Shown: positions 12,601 through 23,004, counted from the first letter of the stretch. The stretch is 64,000 nt of DNA from Nymphalis io (GCF_905147045.1 NC_065913.1:6374001-6438000), one strand, 5' to 3'. A program made the numbers and translations. Notes: generated by a model from the letters alone, not told the origin.

Positions 12601-14079
12601 ATAATACAGTTATCAAAATTTGATTATGAAATTGGTATTTCCATAATCCTCGTAGAAGGTTACCTCGTAAAACATTGGTAGCAATTTTATATGAATTAGA
12701 TGAAATGTTTGTCGCACTGTTTCGTTACAGCGGCATGGGTAAAGGATTTGTGTCTTCGGGTGCAGTTTATGCAGCAATGGGCTGAGGGTGGGATCCCGAA
12801 AGTATTCTGGATATCCGGCTTCTACTTCCCTCAGGCCTTCCTGACGGGTGCCCTGCAAAACTACGCGAGGAAACACGTCATCGCTATAGATACGGTTGCT
12901 TATGCTTTTGAGGTATTCTTTATGGAGTATATTATTAATTATCATCATGATCATCAACCCACAATTCCATCATATTAGGCTTTAAGAGTTTACCGGTATA
13001 AGATAATATGTTATGCCTTGAGTTTAAATAATATTATTCTTAAAGATTTGTATGGTTAACAAAAGCCGAGATTGAAACTTGAACACTCAAATATTAACTG
13101 AAGATAGCGAGTTCAAACACTAGAGCACCATCGTGTTTAAATGTGTTCAGTTTGTGCTTATAATTCAAACCATCCATAACAATCTTGTGAACATATGCAT
13201 GTGGTTTCTGAAATCCTGGTACATAAGTATCCATCAACCCGCATTGGAACAGCTCAGACTTTCTTCTGACGAGGAGAGGAGGCCTTTGATTCATACTTTT
13301 ACGGTCAATTTAATTTGATTTGTTTTTTAAGCTAGATATTTTACTTTTACCAGGCTTTACAAGGTCCTCCGCAAAAGAAACCGGATGACGGGTGCTGTGT
13401 AAGTGGTCTGTTTTTGGAAGGCGCACGGTGGAACTCCGCTGACATGGCTCTTGAAGAAAGTCGTGCAAAGGAATTATACACTGGTGACGCAACAGGACTA
13501 TTGCTTATATTTTTAAAATAAATAAAACTAATATCAAATATTTTATGTTATAAGATTATTTCACCATTATTCACGTAGGTTTTAAATATACTAGCTATCC
13601 GCCACGTCTGCGCATGGGTAACACAAAAGCGTTATACATGACGTCGTAAACTTTTCCTTAAAATAAAAAAACACTGACTTTGAAACTTGTTTATATCAAT
13701 ATTTGATTAGTCAAATAAATAACTATATAGCTTAAATCATGAACATGATTTAAGCTATATAGTTATTTATTAATTATATACAACTATTTAATGTTAATAA
13801 GTAGTTTGGTAATTATGAAGGTGAATAAAATTACGACATTAATTTTGCAATTATAATTTTACAGAAATGGCTATCATCTACATGAAACCAGAACAAAATC
13901 ATCGCCTGGCGTCTGGCCTGTACGAGTGTCCAACATACAAGACACTAGTTCGAGCTGGTACCTTATCTACTACCGGTCATTCAACCAACTATGTGATGAC
14001 CATCGAATTGACCACCCATAAACCCCAAGGTCATTGGATAAAACGTGGCGTGGCACTATTTTGTGCATTGGATTATTAA
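155..14079 (+). CDS. DNAH1: Axonemal dynein heavy chain, DNAH1 type (C-terminal 625 residues, 5' partial)
   Basis: Inner-arm axonemal dynein heavy chain, a microtubule motor of motile cilia and sperm tails. Only the C-terminal part is present, covering the last AAA modules and the C-terminal domain. I read 13 exons with GT-AG junctions and consistent phases: 155-287, 1499-1632, 6053-6194, 6875-6999, 7542-7706, 9108-9260, 9852-9987, 10892-11027, 11788-11883, 12425-12555, 12731-12912, 13354-13483, 13865-14079. They sum to 1878 bases with the stop. Recognisable blocks are SLGQGQGP, NCHL..SWMPVLE, RRKFGPLGFNIPYEF, INYGGRVTDDWDRRC, GLVVMS, YPSLKPL, WISGFYFPQAFLTG, GTLSTTGHSTNYV and the ending HWIKRGVALFCALDY. 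The ending and the NIPYEFTDGDLRICISQL block fit DNAH1 better than DNAH3/7/12, judged from memory of the families. The 1632-6053 intron holds a LINE. Exon 8 (10892-11027) is the least conserved and its boundaries are the least certain. Confidence 0.92.
371..425 (-). mobile_element. Repeat D fragment in dynein intron
   Basis: Short degenerate piece of the D repeat tail, recognised by the CACCCGATGGTAAATAGTCACC block, which matches the reverse of the usual end. The rest of the intron 288-1498 holds AT microsatellites and nothing else I recognise. Confidence 0.45.
637..673. repeat. (TA)n microsatellite
   Basis: Uninterrupted TA dinucleotide tract of about 37 bases in a dynein intron. A shorter imperfect one lies at about 898-921. 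Confidence 0.95.
1885..2388 (-). pseudogene. LINE C-terminal region after the reverse transcriptase
   Basis: Continuation of the LINE protein in another frame. It shows LCLLYKTQVRSCVEYCSHLWDG near the start, RLQRRAVRIIG, and a C-terminal KEWNSLPAHVFP block, all typical of the thumb and tail of Jockey/CR1-type proteins. A frame change near 2390-2430 separates it from the reverse transcriptase. Confidence 0.85.
2424..3626 (-). pseudogene. LINE reverse transcriptase domain remnant
   Basis: Open frame of 400 codons. In order it shows KASGPDGIPAIVLKKC, VQAVPKKGDRSDPANYRPI, QYGFRPKRSTGDLL, SLDISKAFDRVWH, GVPQGSVLSPTLFLLHIND and the catalytic CYADDST, which is the standard non-LTR reverse transcriptase order. 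The open frame begins inside the linker, with LINE sequence continuing upstream in broken frames (3627-3917), so the first ATG is not a true start. Confidence 0.9.
3918..5003 (-). pseudogene. LINE apurinic-like endonuclease (EEP) domain remnant
   Basis: Open frame of about 361 codons holding an exonuclease-endonuclease-phosphatase fold: FSNIRGLHANL near the start, then LFLTET, ELVFLGDFNAHHESW in the middle, LLDLLLTS and the SSHHGLI block in place of the usual SDH-type site. It would nick target DNA for LINE integration. The N-terminal 70 or so codons are low-complexity 5' sequence rather than protein domain. The frame is lost before the reverse transcriptase begins. Confidence 0.85.
5511..5575 (+). 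pseudogene. Decoy copy of a dynein exon start (acceptor plus about 28 bases)
   Basis: The sequence around 5511-5562 repeats, with few differences, the acceptor and first bases of the true dynein exon at 6053. The same AAG then AACTGTCACCTG starts at 5535 here and at 6053 there, and the pyrimidine-poor flank is also similar. In the exon frame it would encode NCHLPPLW and then run into TAA within about 14 codons. The copy lies 518 bases upstream of the real exon, between it and the LINE. Confidence 0.75.
7020..7208 (+). mobile_element. SINE family S1, internally deleted
   Basis: Starts with a tRNA-like head (GATGGGCTAGTGG-like A box, GGTTCAAGCCC B box) and ends with the S1 tail (GGAGAGGAGGCCTTAGCCC). 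The middle third of the family sequence is missing. Confidence 0.85.
7890..8180 (+). mobile_element. Repeat D, full length
   Basis: About 290 bases from GGTGGTAGAGCTTTGTGC to GGTGGCCCATATGCTCG and a short A-run. It has no tRNA-like head. The same unit recurs many times in the window in both orientations. Confidence 0.88.
8448..8728 (+). mobile_element. Repeat D, full length
   Basis: Second near-identical D copy, about 270 bases after the previous one and in the same orientation. A 12-base echo of its start (TAGAGCTTTGTGC) lies just upstream at about 8431. Confidence 0.88.
9352..9490 (-). mobile_element. Repeat D fragment
   Basis: Reverse-oriented 3' portion of D, with AGGTAGGCAAACGAGC and CACCTGAAGGTAAGCAGTCACC. 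Confidence 0.7.
9528..9645 (+). mobile_element. Fragment of an RTE-like interspersed repeat
   Basis: The block with TAATGCGAAAGTATCTC and GAACTACTGAACCGACTTTGA is a common insect interspersed motif. Similar blocks occur at 41480-41668 and 48600-48720. The family is assigned from memory only. Confidence 0.4.
10300..10482 (+). mobile_element. SINE family S3, 3' truncated
   Basis: tRNA-like head (TTGGCGTGGTTGGTAG, then GTGGGTTCGATTCCC) followed by the S3 body, with GTCTGTTTGTCCTGAG. It ends before the usual CCCAGGATATTATT tail. Confidence 0.85.
10665..10830 (+). repeat. LINE 3'-end fragment ending GTTGGAGATCC
   Basis: AT-rich block ending TGTACAACTGTTGGAGATCC plus an A-rich tail. The same ending occurs at 47595 and, reversed, near 46990, which suggests the 3' end of another LINE family. 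Confidence 0.5.
11181..11450 (+). mobile_element. SINE family S1, 5' truncated
   Basis: Starts inside the tRNA-like head (CCGATGATCGTGG, then an altered B box GGATTTAAACCC) and runs to the S1 tail at CCAGCAGTGGG. Confidence 0.85.
11978..12238 (-). mobile_element. SINE family S3
   Basis: Reverse S3 copy. The plus strand reads ATAATAATAATATCCTGGG, then the body, then GGGATTCGAACCCACAACC and CACGCCAACCAACTCG, the complement of the tRNA-like head. Confidence 0.88.
13180..13295 (+). mobile_element. Degenerate SINE S1 3' portion
   Basis: Weak but ordered match to the S1 3' half: ATCAACCCGCATTGGA, then GAGGAGAGGAGGCCTTTG. Confidence 0.5.
13714..13771. repeat. Perfect 28-base inverted repeat in the last dynein intron
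   Basis: Arms 13714-13741 and 13744-13771 are exact reverse complements around an AA spacer. The core reads GCTTAAATCATG then CATGATTTAAGC. It could form a cruciform or an RNA hairpin in the final intron, about 95 bases before the last exon. Confidence 0.95.
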
Positions 14080-14140
14080 TATTGTTAAAAGATAGAATCG
14101 TTAAAATACATTATTTATAGTCCACATACATTTATTCAAA

Positions 14141-14146
14141 AATAAA
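14141..14146 (+). promoter_or_regulatory. Poly(A) signal AATAAA for the dynein gene
   Basis: AATAAA lies 62 bases after the stop codon of the last dynein exon and suits a short 3' UTR. Confidence 0.6.
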
Positions 14147-14526
14147 CTTAATATATTTAAATATTGTTTTTCTTAATGTACTACCGTTAATTCGCCAATT
14201 CGTAATTGCCTACTTTACACTTTTTTCTGTTTCTACCTTTACACGACATTTTTGGTCCTTCGAGCCGAATAACCTGACTAATATGTACGATGCATATTAT
14301 TAGGGAATTAATATATTCAAAAATTAATAACAATTTTGTTATTTGTAAATAAATTTGTAATATTTTTAGTCACTTCAATAATAAGATTAACGTTCGAGCT
14401 AAGTGCTTATCTTGAAATTAGTGGACAATAAGAGCCAGTATATACCTCGCTGTTAGCAGTGTGTAGATTGGTCATTGGTCGATACAATACATGCGACTGA
14501 ATTTTATTTATAATACATGTTTATTT

Positions 14527-14816
14527 TTATAGTATAGGTAGGCGGACGAGCATTTGGGCCACCTGATGGTAAGTGGTCACCAAACGCCCTTAGACATTGG
14601 CATTGTAAGAAATGTCAACCATCGCTTACATAGCCAATGCGCCACCAACCTTGGGAACTAAGATTTTATGTCCCTTGTGCCTGTAATTACACTGGCTCAC
14701 TCACCCTTCAAACCGGAACACAACAATAATAAGTACTGCTATTTTGCGGTAGAATATCTGATGAGTGGGTGGTACCTACCCAGACGAGCTTGTACAAAGC
14801 CCTACCACCAGTAAGA
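14527..14816 (-). mobile_element. Repeat D, full length
   Basis: Reverse copy running from GGTAGGCGGACGAGC to CCCTACCACCAGT. The flanks 14147-14526 and 14817-15291 are AT-rich with nothing I recognise. Confidence 0.88.
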
Positions 14817-15291
14817 CATGGTGTCTTTAAAATTTTAAATATAATATATAATTGGTCCAAAAATCTCCGAAACTAGCTATCGGAACGTCTTATATTTACA
14901 TTGTACGTATTACAAAGACTGTCATTGGTTTTAATACTTTAATTTATGATTTGACTTTCATTATTCAAGAAATGTTAAAAAGCCAAAAACAAAAGCAATT
15001 TAAATAAACGTACTTTTGTAAAATTCTGCTACGTATAAACTTTCACCGTAAGACTTTATCACCACACCAGACACTACCGAGCTAAATTAACTTACTTTGA
15101 TAGAATGCAACTTCAAATTTAGTTTTCTTAATATTTTATTACTCTTTTTCATAGATATATACACACCAATTTATATATTTCTATACAAATAATAATTATC
15201 TATACATATGATGAATGAAAGTTGATATGAAAGTTTATATGATTGTATAGTAGGTTGTTTGAAAATAATCATACTTAAGTACCGAAAGCCG

Positions 15292-15597
15292 AAGCCGAGA
15301 TGGCCCAGTGGTTAGAACGCGTGAATCTTATCCGATGATCGTGGGTTCAAACCCGGGCAAGCACCACTGTATTTTCATGTGCTTAATTTGTGATTATAAT
15401 TCATCTCGTGCTTAACGGTGAAGGAAAACATCGTGAGGAAACCTGCATGTGTCTAATTTCATTGAAATTCTGCCACATGTGTATTCTACCAACCCGCATT
15501 GGAGCAGCGTGGTGGGATAAGCTCCACAACCTTCTCCTCAAAAGGGAGAGGAGGCCTTAGCCCAGCAGTGGGACATTAACAGGCTGTTACTGTAAGC
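15292..15597 (+). mobile_element. SINE family S1, full length
   Basis: Best complete S1 copy: A box in GAGATGGCCCAGTGG, B box GGGTTCAAACCC, a body with GGAAAACATCGTGAGG, and the tail GGCCTTAGCCCAGCAGTG. Length is about 300 bases. Confidence 0.92.
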
Positions 15598-16011
15598 ACC
15601 TATTTGTTTTCGGTTTCTATCTATATAAGTAGAAGTGCTAGTAGTAGTATCTTTGTAAGTTAAGGTTTATACGTTAGATACGTATTTCGTTTCGTCGTTT
15701 TGTTTCGGTTAGTTGATAATAAATACTTATTTTTAAAAGACACAGATTTACCTATCAGTTTTAATAGGACACATTTTTCTATGAAGGTTTTCAGTCACGA
15801 TGAATAACGCACAGGGAAAGACATTCACGTATGCCGGAATAGAGTTAAGGGAATGATGTTTTTCGCAAGGCCAATTGTATGTTGCCCTATCTAGATCCGG
15901 GTGCGGCAAAAACCAATAAATACGAATATCCCCCGAAAACAAAACATCAGTCTCCTCTGTTATTTCTTTAAATTATACGCGGGTGAAACCGCGGTAAACT
16001 GCCTCGACTGC

Positions 16012-16370
16012 CTTTGACTGCCTCATTGGTCTAGTGGCTATATGTAAGATCGCGAATCCGGAGGTCCTGGGTTCAAATCCCACGTCGGGCCAGTAAAACA
16101 AGTTAATGAGATTTTCTGCCGAAAATTCTCAGTAGCAACCCGGAGTCTGGAAATTGGAAGTGAGTACAATCCCGTGCCTCGGAAAGCACGTAAAACCGTT
16201 GGGCCTGCGCCTGAACCCTTTCCGGTCGTGTCGGATTGCCATCCCATCGGGTCATGAGAGTTAGGGAATAGAGAGTGCACCTGTGTTTGCGCACACACTT
16301 GTGCACTATAATATGTCCTGGGCAGTTGGCTAATATTTCTTGAGATTGGCCACCGTGGCTAAAATCGGTA
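16012..16370 (+). mobile_element. SINE family S2, full length
   Basis: tRNA-like head (GACTGCCTCATTGGTCTAGTGG-type A box, split in two blocks; B box GGGTTCAAATCCC), body with TTTCCGGTCGTGTCGG and GCACACACTTGTGCAC, and tail with GATTGGCCACCGTGGC. A direct repeat of the GACTGCCT head lies just before it. Confidence 0.9.
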
Positions 16371-18849
16371 TACTATATATGATTCAACACAACTCAAATT
16401 AAAACAACAATCTTTTCCACACTTTGATTTATATGATTTTAAAACATTGATTGGTAATTTCATACCGACACCTTAATTTCGAAACAATTATTTTCATACA
16501 AATTTATCACATAGATATTACTCTAAAATATAATTTATCGTTGTTCTATATTTAATTAAACATTATTATTTAAGTCAGAGGTATACGGGCAATACAGCTC
16601 ACAAATAATTGAAATGATATTGCAATAATTGTATTGCCAACCACGGACGTTAAAAATAATTTACCATTCGGAATCAAAGCCACAATGGAACATGCGAACC
16701 ATCAGCCCGAATATACAATATATTTGCTAATATATATTCGCTTCTAACTCCAGACATTATATTTGTAGCAGTGCGTCGTTATATACATATAGCAACAAGA
16801 ACACACACGCCACGCATGCCGCATTATATGACGTCATCGTTTAAAACAACGAATAGCTCTGAAAAGAAATGTTTATTTGAAACAAGAAGCAGCATGCAAT
16901 GACGTAGTATGACGTAATGTCAAGCTCTTAAAAGAAATGTTTTTATATTTATTATCTTCATATTATAATCTTCGCTTTAATTGGTTTCTTAACAAATCAA
17001 CTTGCTGACTTCTTGAAACACGTCTTTACTTCACGCGCCGCTCGAACTGACTGACCGCGACGACGCGGTAAAACCAGTATTTGTAGAATCAGCCGCGCAT
17101 CGTCAATAGTGGGGAATTAAGCGCGGGAGTAAGACGCAAAACAAAATGCACCAATCAAAATCCCTACTTTTAATGTAGACGCTCGCATTTTTTATTATTT
17201 TTACATTTACCATTTTTTAATAAAACATTCCACCGATTCCACCATAATCAACCAGTTCTACCACCAGTTCTATTTGTGCGTTTACAGTTGAAAACGCGTG
17301 AATCTTGGAGTAATAGTGAAAAAGTGTTCTGATGTACTTTTGACCGGATTTCGTCTACGGTGGCTTGAGAATCGAGAGGTTATCCAACTGCACATGACAC
17401 ATAATATTCCCACACTCTCAAAATATGGGATGCAAATCCGTCTCGACTGGAAAGAGTACGTATTTACCAGTATAATCACTACCAATTTCTAAACTCCGTG
17501 CTCCTATTGAGAATTTCTTGACATAAAATCCCAATAACATTCTGGTAACCCTCGGGATCTTTAGTTTTATAGCTCTATCTATGATTCTAATGTAAACCAT
17601 CCGTTTACGTTTATAGTTATAAAGACGTCAAAAATATTACATATAAAGCCGCAATTATTTCCGCAGTATAAATATACTGCGAAAATAATTGGCAAATTTG
17701 AATGAAATAAAGCAAGACGAAAATTCGTGTTAAAATATAAGTTCCTGCAATTTGATCCAATTTGAGTTGGTAGACGCTTGGAACATCCACTTGACTCAAA
17801 CAGCCTGCATACTTTAGGCAGCTAGCCGTCGATCAATAACGTACATCGAAGCCGCTAACATACCACACAGTATGTGACGGTAAAGTTGGGAAAAAATATT
17901 GACACGAGTTTTATAAGTGGCTCGTTATAAGCTTGTTATTTTAGTTACGAAGTTTCAACACTTTTATGTCACGTTATGAATAGAACACAATTAAAATTGA
18001 AATTAGTATCCCATTTCACAAAACGTATTTTAAAATGAAGTAGTATTTACTTATACTTCTTTAATTCATTTGTTCGATCTATTCTCGAGTATGCATCAAC
18101 GATATGATATCCCCAATACAAGTATTATATTCTCCAAATACGCACTTATCACGTAAGAGTTCTTATATGCGGCACTTGGCTAATTGAGTATCTTAGGAGC
18201 CTGCAGTGTTATTACGTGAGAATTCAATTCTCACCCATGAAATGTTGTCAATCGGCATTTGATGATATATAATTTTGATGCATGTATTCTTAAACTATTA
18301 TAATTATTATGATCATTGTCGCATATCACTTTCTGACATTTCACCGCCGTTTTCCGCAGTGAGCTTCGAGTTTTTGCTTACAGAATAGAGCTACTGGTAC
18401 GCATGAGATAGATTTGTTCTATGTCCCTTTGTTGAAACTTAATATGCTCGTTAAATAAAATCACAACCTTCTTGATTTACCTAAAAATAAAGTAGCTAAT
18501 GACAGAAATGTATGTGTATAACAAAATTTCATATAAAAAACAAATGCGATGCTACTTACATAATAATACATAAACAACCATATTTAAATTTACAAATGCT
18601 CAAAATGTTAACATGTAGTTCAATAATAATATATAATTAAAATTAAAACTATATGTCAATAAAACAATATATGCAGAAGATTTTTTTAATATTATATTTA
18701 AAAATAACTTAAACAGAATTCAAACAGCCACATTGCAATACATACTAACAATATTAGTAAGATAAATTAAGTACATATATGTTACTTAATAAAGTTATTT
18801 TAACATATTTAGTTAAAATAACCTTATTAAGTATTTCTAGTCATATCCT
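16371..18849. other. Intergenic stretch with one GC-rich patch
   Basis: No coding signal is supported here. About 17020-17150 is unusually GC-rich for the window, with CACGCGCCGCTCG and GCGACGACGCGG blocks. About 17487-17560 is a reverse fragment of SINE S2 (AACTCCGTGCTCC and CCCAATAACA blocks). The rest is AT-rich and unassigned. Confidence 0.5.
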
Positions 18850-18945
18850 AATAATGTCCTCTTGACCGATTTCGGCCCCCGTGGCCGAAATCGGTCAAGA
18901 GGACTTCGGGATTATATCTAGCCACTAGACTGTTTAGGTATCTAT
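18850..18945 (-). mobile_element. Collapsed SINE S2 remnant containing a perfect palindrome
   Basis: 18856-18877 and 18883-18904 are exact 22-base inverted repeats around CCCGT. Both are built from the S2 3' end (GACCGATTTCGGCC). They are followed directly by the complement of the S2 tRNA-like head (ATCTAGCCACTAGAC), so the body of the SINE is missing. Confidence 0.75.
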
Positions 18946-20309
18946 AACATGTATCCTGTCAATCCAAATCATTAAATCTGGAAGGTACAAATAAAACTTC
19001 TTTTCGAAGCGTCAACAACGCGTTGAGTTAAGATCTCACGATTTCCTAGTTAAAATTATCATAAGGACGATATAAAGTGCGATTAGAGCTGTCTACTTTT
19101 ACACAACATTGTTCCTGATCCTTCGAGCCGGATTTTATTGTATTCTATCCGTTCGTTTCGATAATTCATAAGCGTCCATTCATGATAGTTTATATAAACT
19201 CAAACCGAATACCCGAAAAATCTCTGGTGCTTTTGAACTTGCAATCTTCAGTAAAGATTTATGTGTTTTAGCCACTGGGCCATCTCGACTCAGATGGTAC
19301 GCTTTTGGTACTAAACCAACATGCAAAGCATCGTTAATTTAAAAACATGTATGTGCAAATTTATAGTAATTTCATTGTTTTGGCCATTAGATTCATTGAC
19401 ACAATAATATTTTGACGATCCCCGAAATGGTTCATTTTCCGGGACAAAAAGGATCCTTATGTTAACCCCGGATATAAAATTTTTCATCAAAATTCATCAC
19501 GCCGCAGCGCTTTATAAAATTACACACATTATGTATAATATATGTCCTTTGTTATGACGATATGTTATTTATAATTTTTAACGACGGGCATAGAATTTCA
19601 TATAACGTTTGATTTATGAGAGACATTAACCTTTTATATTAAATAAAACCCCAATTAAAATTTTGTTACAGCTCTTTTTCGAAGATCTCGCCAATACTTT
19701 AGTTTCTATAGAGGTTTTTTGACTAATGTTAGTCCAAATTGACAATCTTCAATGTTAGTCCAAATTGACAATCTTCAAAGTACTTAAATATTTTCTGCAT
19801 ATGCCCTTTGATATATATTAATATATCGAGCAAAATTATAAATGTTATGAAAACATATAGAGCACTAATTCCATTTCACGCATGTTACATTCCAATACAT
19901 CTATAGCCTATTTCGGAAGTAAATATAAACAAAGTTTAGATTAACATATTTCTTGCAATTTGAATGATTAATAGCTCTGCTACGAGTATATTACGCAGTA
20001 CAAACAGTTTTTGATTAATATATCCATAAATTATTCAAAATTATATCATATCAATTAAGTTAGTTAGTTACTTAGTTGCTTTGATTATTATTATAGATTG
20101 AGCTTTTGGAATTAAGAGTAGAAAACAGTACGAAACATATAAGTATTGAACCACCACTGAACTGCTCAACTGAACTCAACATAACAAATACTTTATATAT
20201 GTACATATATACAGGTAGGACAACATCTACCAGTTCTGCTAATTTAAATTTTAATCAATAATTTTGATTGCTAATAACGAGGTTGACAAAAGTTTGATGA
20301 TAGGTCAAG
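18946..20309. other. AT-rich intergenic DNA, nothing supported
   Basis: The only recognisable item is a reverse S1 head fragment at about 19235-19295 (AGCCACTGGGCCATCTCG). A short direct repeat, AATGTTAGTCCAAATTGAC, occurs twice at about 19726-19770. Confidence 0.5.
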
Positions 20310-20540
20310 TCAGATATTCTACCGCAAAACATGGTATTGTTGTGTTCCGGTTTGAAGGTGGGGTGAATGGTGTGTAATTACAGGCACAAGGGACATAACA
20401 TCTTAGTTCCCAAGCTTGGTGACGCATTGGCGATGTAAGATTAGCATTTGTTACAACGCCAATGTCTATGGGCGTTGGTGACCATTTACCATCAGGTGAC
20501 CCATTTGTTCGACTACCCTCCTATATTAAAAAAAAAAACT
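20310..20540 (+). mobile_element. Repeat D, 5' truncated and diverged
   Basis: Starts at CAGATATTCTACCGC and runs to the ACCATTTACCATCAGGTG block and an A-run. Confidence 0.8.
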
Positions 20541-20940
20541 TCTACTATATCATACATACATTTGGATCTAAACCACAAAATACTAACATGGCATACATGC
20601 TAAATATATGTATCATAGTATTTGCTTAAAGTTTAGTTTTGTGTTTAGATTTATTCGCTTAAGTTGAACAAATGTCTAGGGAGCTATTTGGATAGCGTCC
20701 CTTCCATCAATGTTGTTACAGTTCTACCCTCGGGAGAAGGTTTCGTGATCGCTTGGATTTATTTAAATTGTTTTGCATCTGTTTTTTAAAGTTTAAACTT
20801 AACTCGGTACATTTTCTTATATCTAAGTACAAATCAAAACCAAATCGCATACTCAGAAATTCTCCAATTTATATGATTTAACATTTCAATATTTTATGTT
20901 ATAGATATTAAATAATTAGTACATTTTGAACTTAGTTTTA

Positions 20941-21090
20941 AGCCAAGATGGCCCAGTGGTTAGACACATGGATTTTAACCAATCATTGCAGCTTAAAACC
21001 CTGTAACTCCACTTATACCTAATTTTTACCTTGTTTTAAATTTATCGTGTACTCAGTGGTGATTCTAATTCTGCCATGTCTATCAACCAG
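20941..21090 (+). mobile_element. SINE family S1, 3' truncated
   Basis: Head AAGATGGCCCAGTGGTTAG is clear and the body decays quickly. A D-like fragment (GGTGGTGACCACCATTAGG) follows at about 21100-21190. Confidence 0.7.
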
Positions 21091-21596
21091 AGTAGCAAGG
21101 GTCATCTTAGTTCCAATGTGAAGAATGGTTAATATTTCTTGCAGCTAATATTCTTTTGGCGGTGGTGACCACCATTAGGTAGGCAATAGAATTAGCGGAG
21201 ACTTTACAACAGGACAGAGTTGTAACGATGCAAAAGGTTCATAATAGCTTATTTTGGTGGCTTCACCACATAAAATATGATGATTTCTGACGCAGGTTTT
21301 TAATGACCTTCTTGATAAATATCTTACCTTACTATAACAATATTCGATTGTAAGGATAGTTTATCAAAAAACCTTAGACTAACGTGAAAACTTATAATAC
21401 AATTCAGTTTAATCTGTCAAGCTCCACGCAAGTTTTGATAGCGGAAAAGCCGTTTACGAACTTCGTGTTTTTATAGAAAGTTTTCGCAACTTCTATATTT
21501 CCTAACTTCGAAATGAGGTTAGGACACTAAATCTTATATTTATGAGTTTGTCGGCATTTGCGAATTTTTTTTATAATAGTTTTCGCCCGCTAATTC

Positions 21597-21608
21597 GCCT
21601 GCGTGTTA

Positions 21609-21646
<38 letters not shown>

Positions 21647-21727
21647 CTATAATATATATATATAGTTAACACGCAGGCAGCATATATATATATATATATA
21701 TATATATGCTAAACCATAATAAATATA

Positions 21728-21779
<52 letters not shown>

Positions 21780-21799
21780 TATATTTATTATGGTTTAGC
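21597..21799. repeat. Cluster of three contiguous AT-rich palindromes
   Basis: First hairpin: arms 21597-21614 and 21661-21678 are exact complements (GCCTGCGTGTTAAC at the outer end) around a TA-rich interior. Second: 21679-21710, an AGC(AT)nGCT palindrome. Third: 21708-21799, arms of at least 31 bases with outer GCTAAACCATAATAAA, again around a long AT run. The whole block is self-complementary in pieces. Confidence 0.92.
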
Positions 21800-22025
21800 C
21801 GTAAAAGCGTAATAGATAGACATAGTTAGTTGCTCATTTATAATATTAGTGCAGATTAAAATTTTTTATTATGAGTTTCCTACCTGGACTGAATAGACGA
21901 TAACAACCACTTTCCCATATAATTTTCTTAAATACTTTTTCTAAATAACAAACTACTACCTTAGATATTACATAATAATAATTAATATTACTATACACAA
22001 TACAACTTTATAGCAAAAACACGCC

Positions 22026-22237
22026 GTCTAAAAGATTGTCCTGTGGCATTGTACCCAAGACGCTGGCACTATTGCCCTTCTGCACCGCTAGACTCAGCAT
22101 TTAGGCTAAATAAGCGCCAGCTCTTGGATCACCTCTTGCATCATGCACCAAAACCAGCTCTTATATCATGGAATAATTCCAAGACTGACTTTTTCTACTC
22201 CAATATAAAGACTGGATGTTTTTTAAATATACAATAA
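22026..22237 (+). other. Unassigned open stretch, possibly a decayed coding fragment
   Basis: An AG acceptor-like site precedes an open frame of about 70 codons with a non-AT-biased composition (CPVALYPRRWHYCPSAPL). It stands out from its AT-rich surroundings but I do not recognise it. It may be an isolated exon, a transposon fragment or chance. Confidence 0.25.
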
Positions 22238-22624
22238 ATGAATGTAATTAATAAAATGTAAAAACGTTTTTGCTCTTTTCTGTAAAATTAAAATTAAAAT
22301 ATCTGTAAATTATAACAAAATATTATATATGTGTAATATATAATACTATGAATTTCAGAGGTGTCAGTTAGTTGTCTAACTTTTTGAACAGCGTATCCGC
22401 AGCCCGCAGCGTACGTTGTTAGGAAAGTTTGTTTTTAGCAATGGAGGGTACGATAAACGAGGATCCCCTGAAAATGTCGAACCTAAAGTTCCACAAAATA
22501 CTGTGACATCGGTTACATTAAGATTGCTATTGTTTAATGTTATGTCAAAACATACATAACATTTTAAGTACATTAAGGTAAGGTAAACAATAACAATATA
22601 TTGAGATATATGATTTTTTTAATA

Positions 22625-22998
22625 TATTTTATTTTTTTGATAGAACAGTTAGGGCAACTGCGCCACCTGATGGTAAGTAATCTTCACTGCCTATAGACAT
22701 TGTCATTGTAAGAAATATTAACCAATACGTGAACAATGCGCCACCAACATGCTTATCGGTGATAGGGCTTTGTACAAGCTCGTCTGGGTACTCAGCAGTA
22801 CTTGGTATTGTTGTGTTCCAGTTGGAAGGATGAGGGAACCAGTGTAATTACAGGCACAAGGGACCTAACATCATGGTTCCCAACGTTATTGGCGATGTAA
22901 GCGATGGTTAACACTTTTTATAAAGCCAATGTCTATGAGCGTTGGTGACCACTTACCATCACTTATGCACGTCCGCTAACCTATACTATAAAAAAAAG
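22625..22998. mobile_element. Two D repeat pieces in opposite orientations
   Basis: About 22625-22755 matches D in reverse (CACCTGATGGTAAG). About 22765-22998 matches D forward (GCTTTGTACAAGCTCG to ACTTACCATCA). They meet near 22755. Confidence 0.75.
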
Positions 22999-23004
22999 TA
23001 AATC

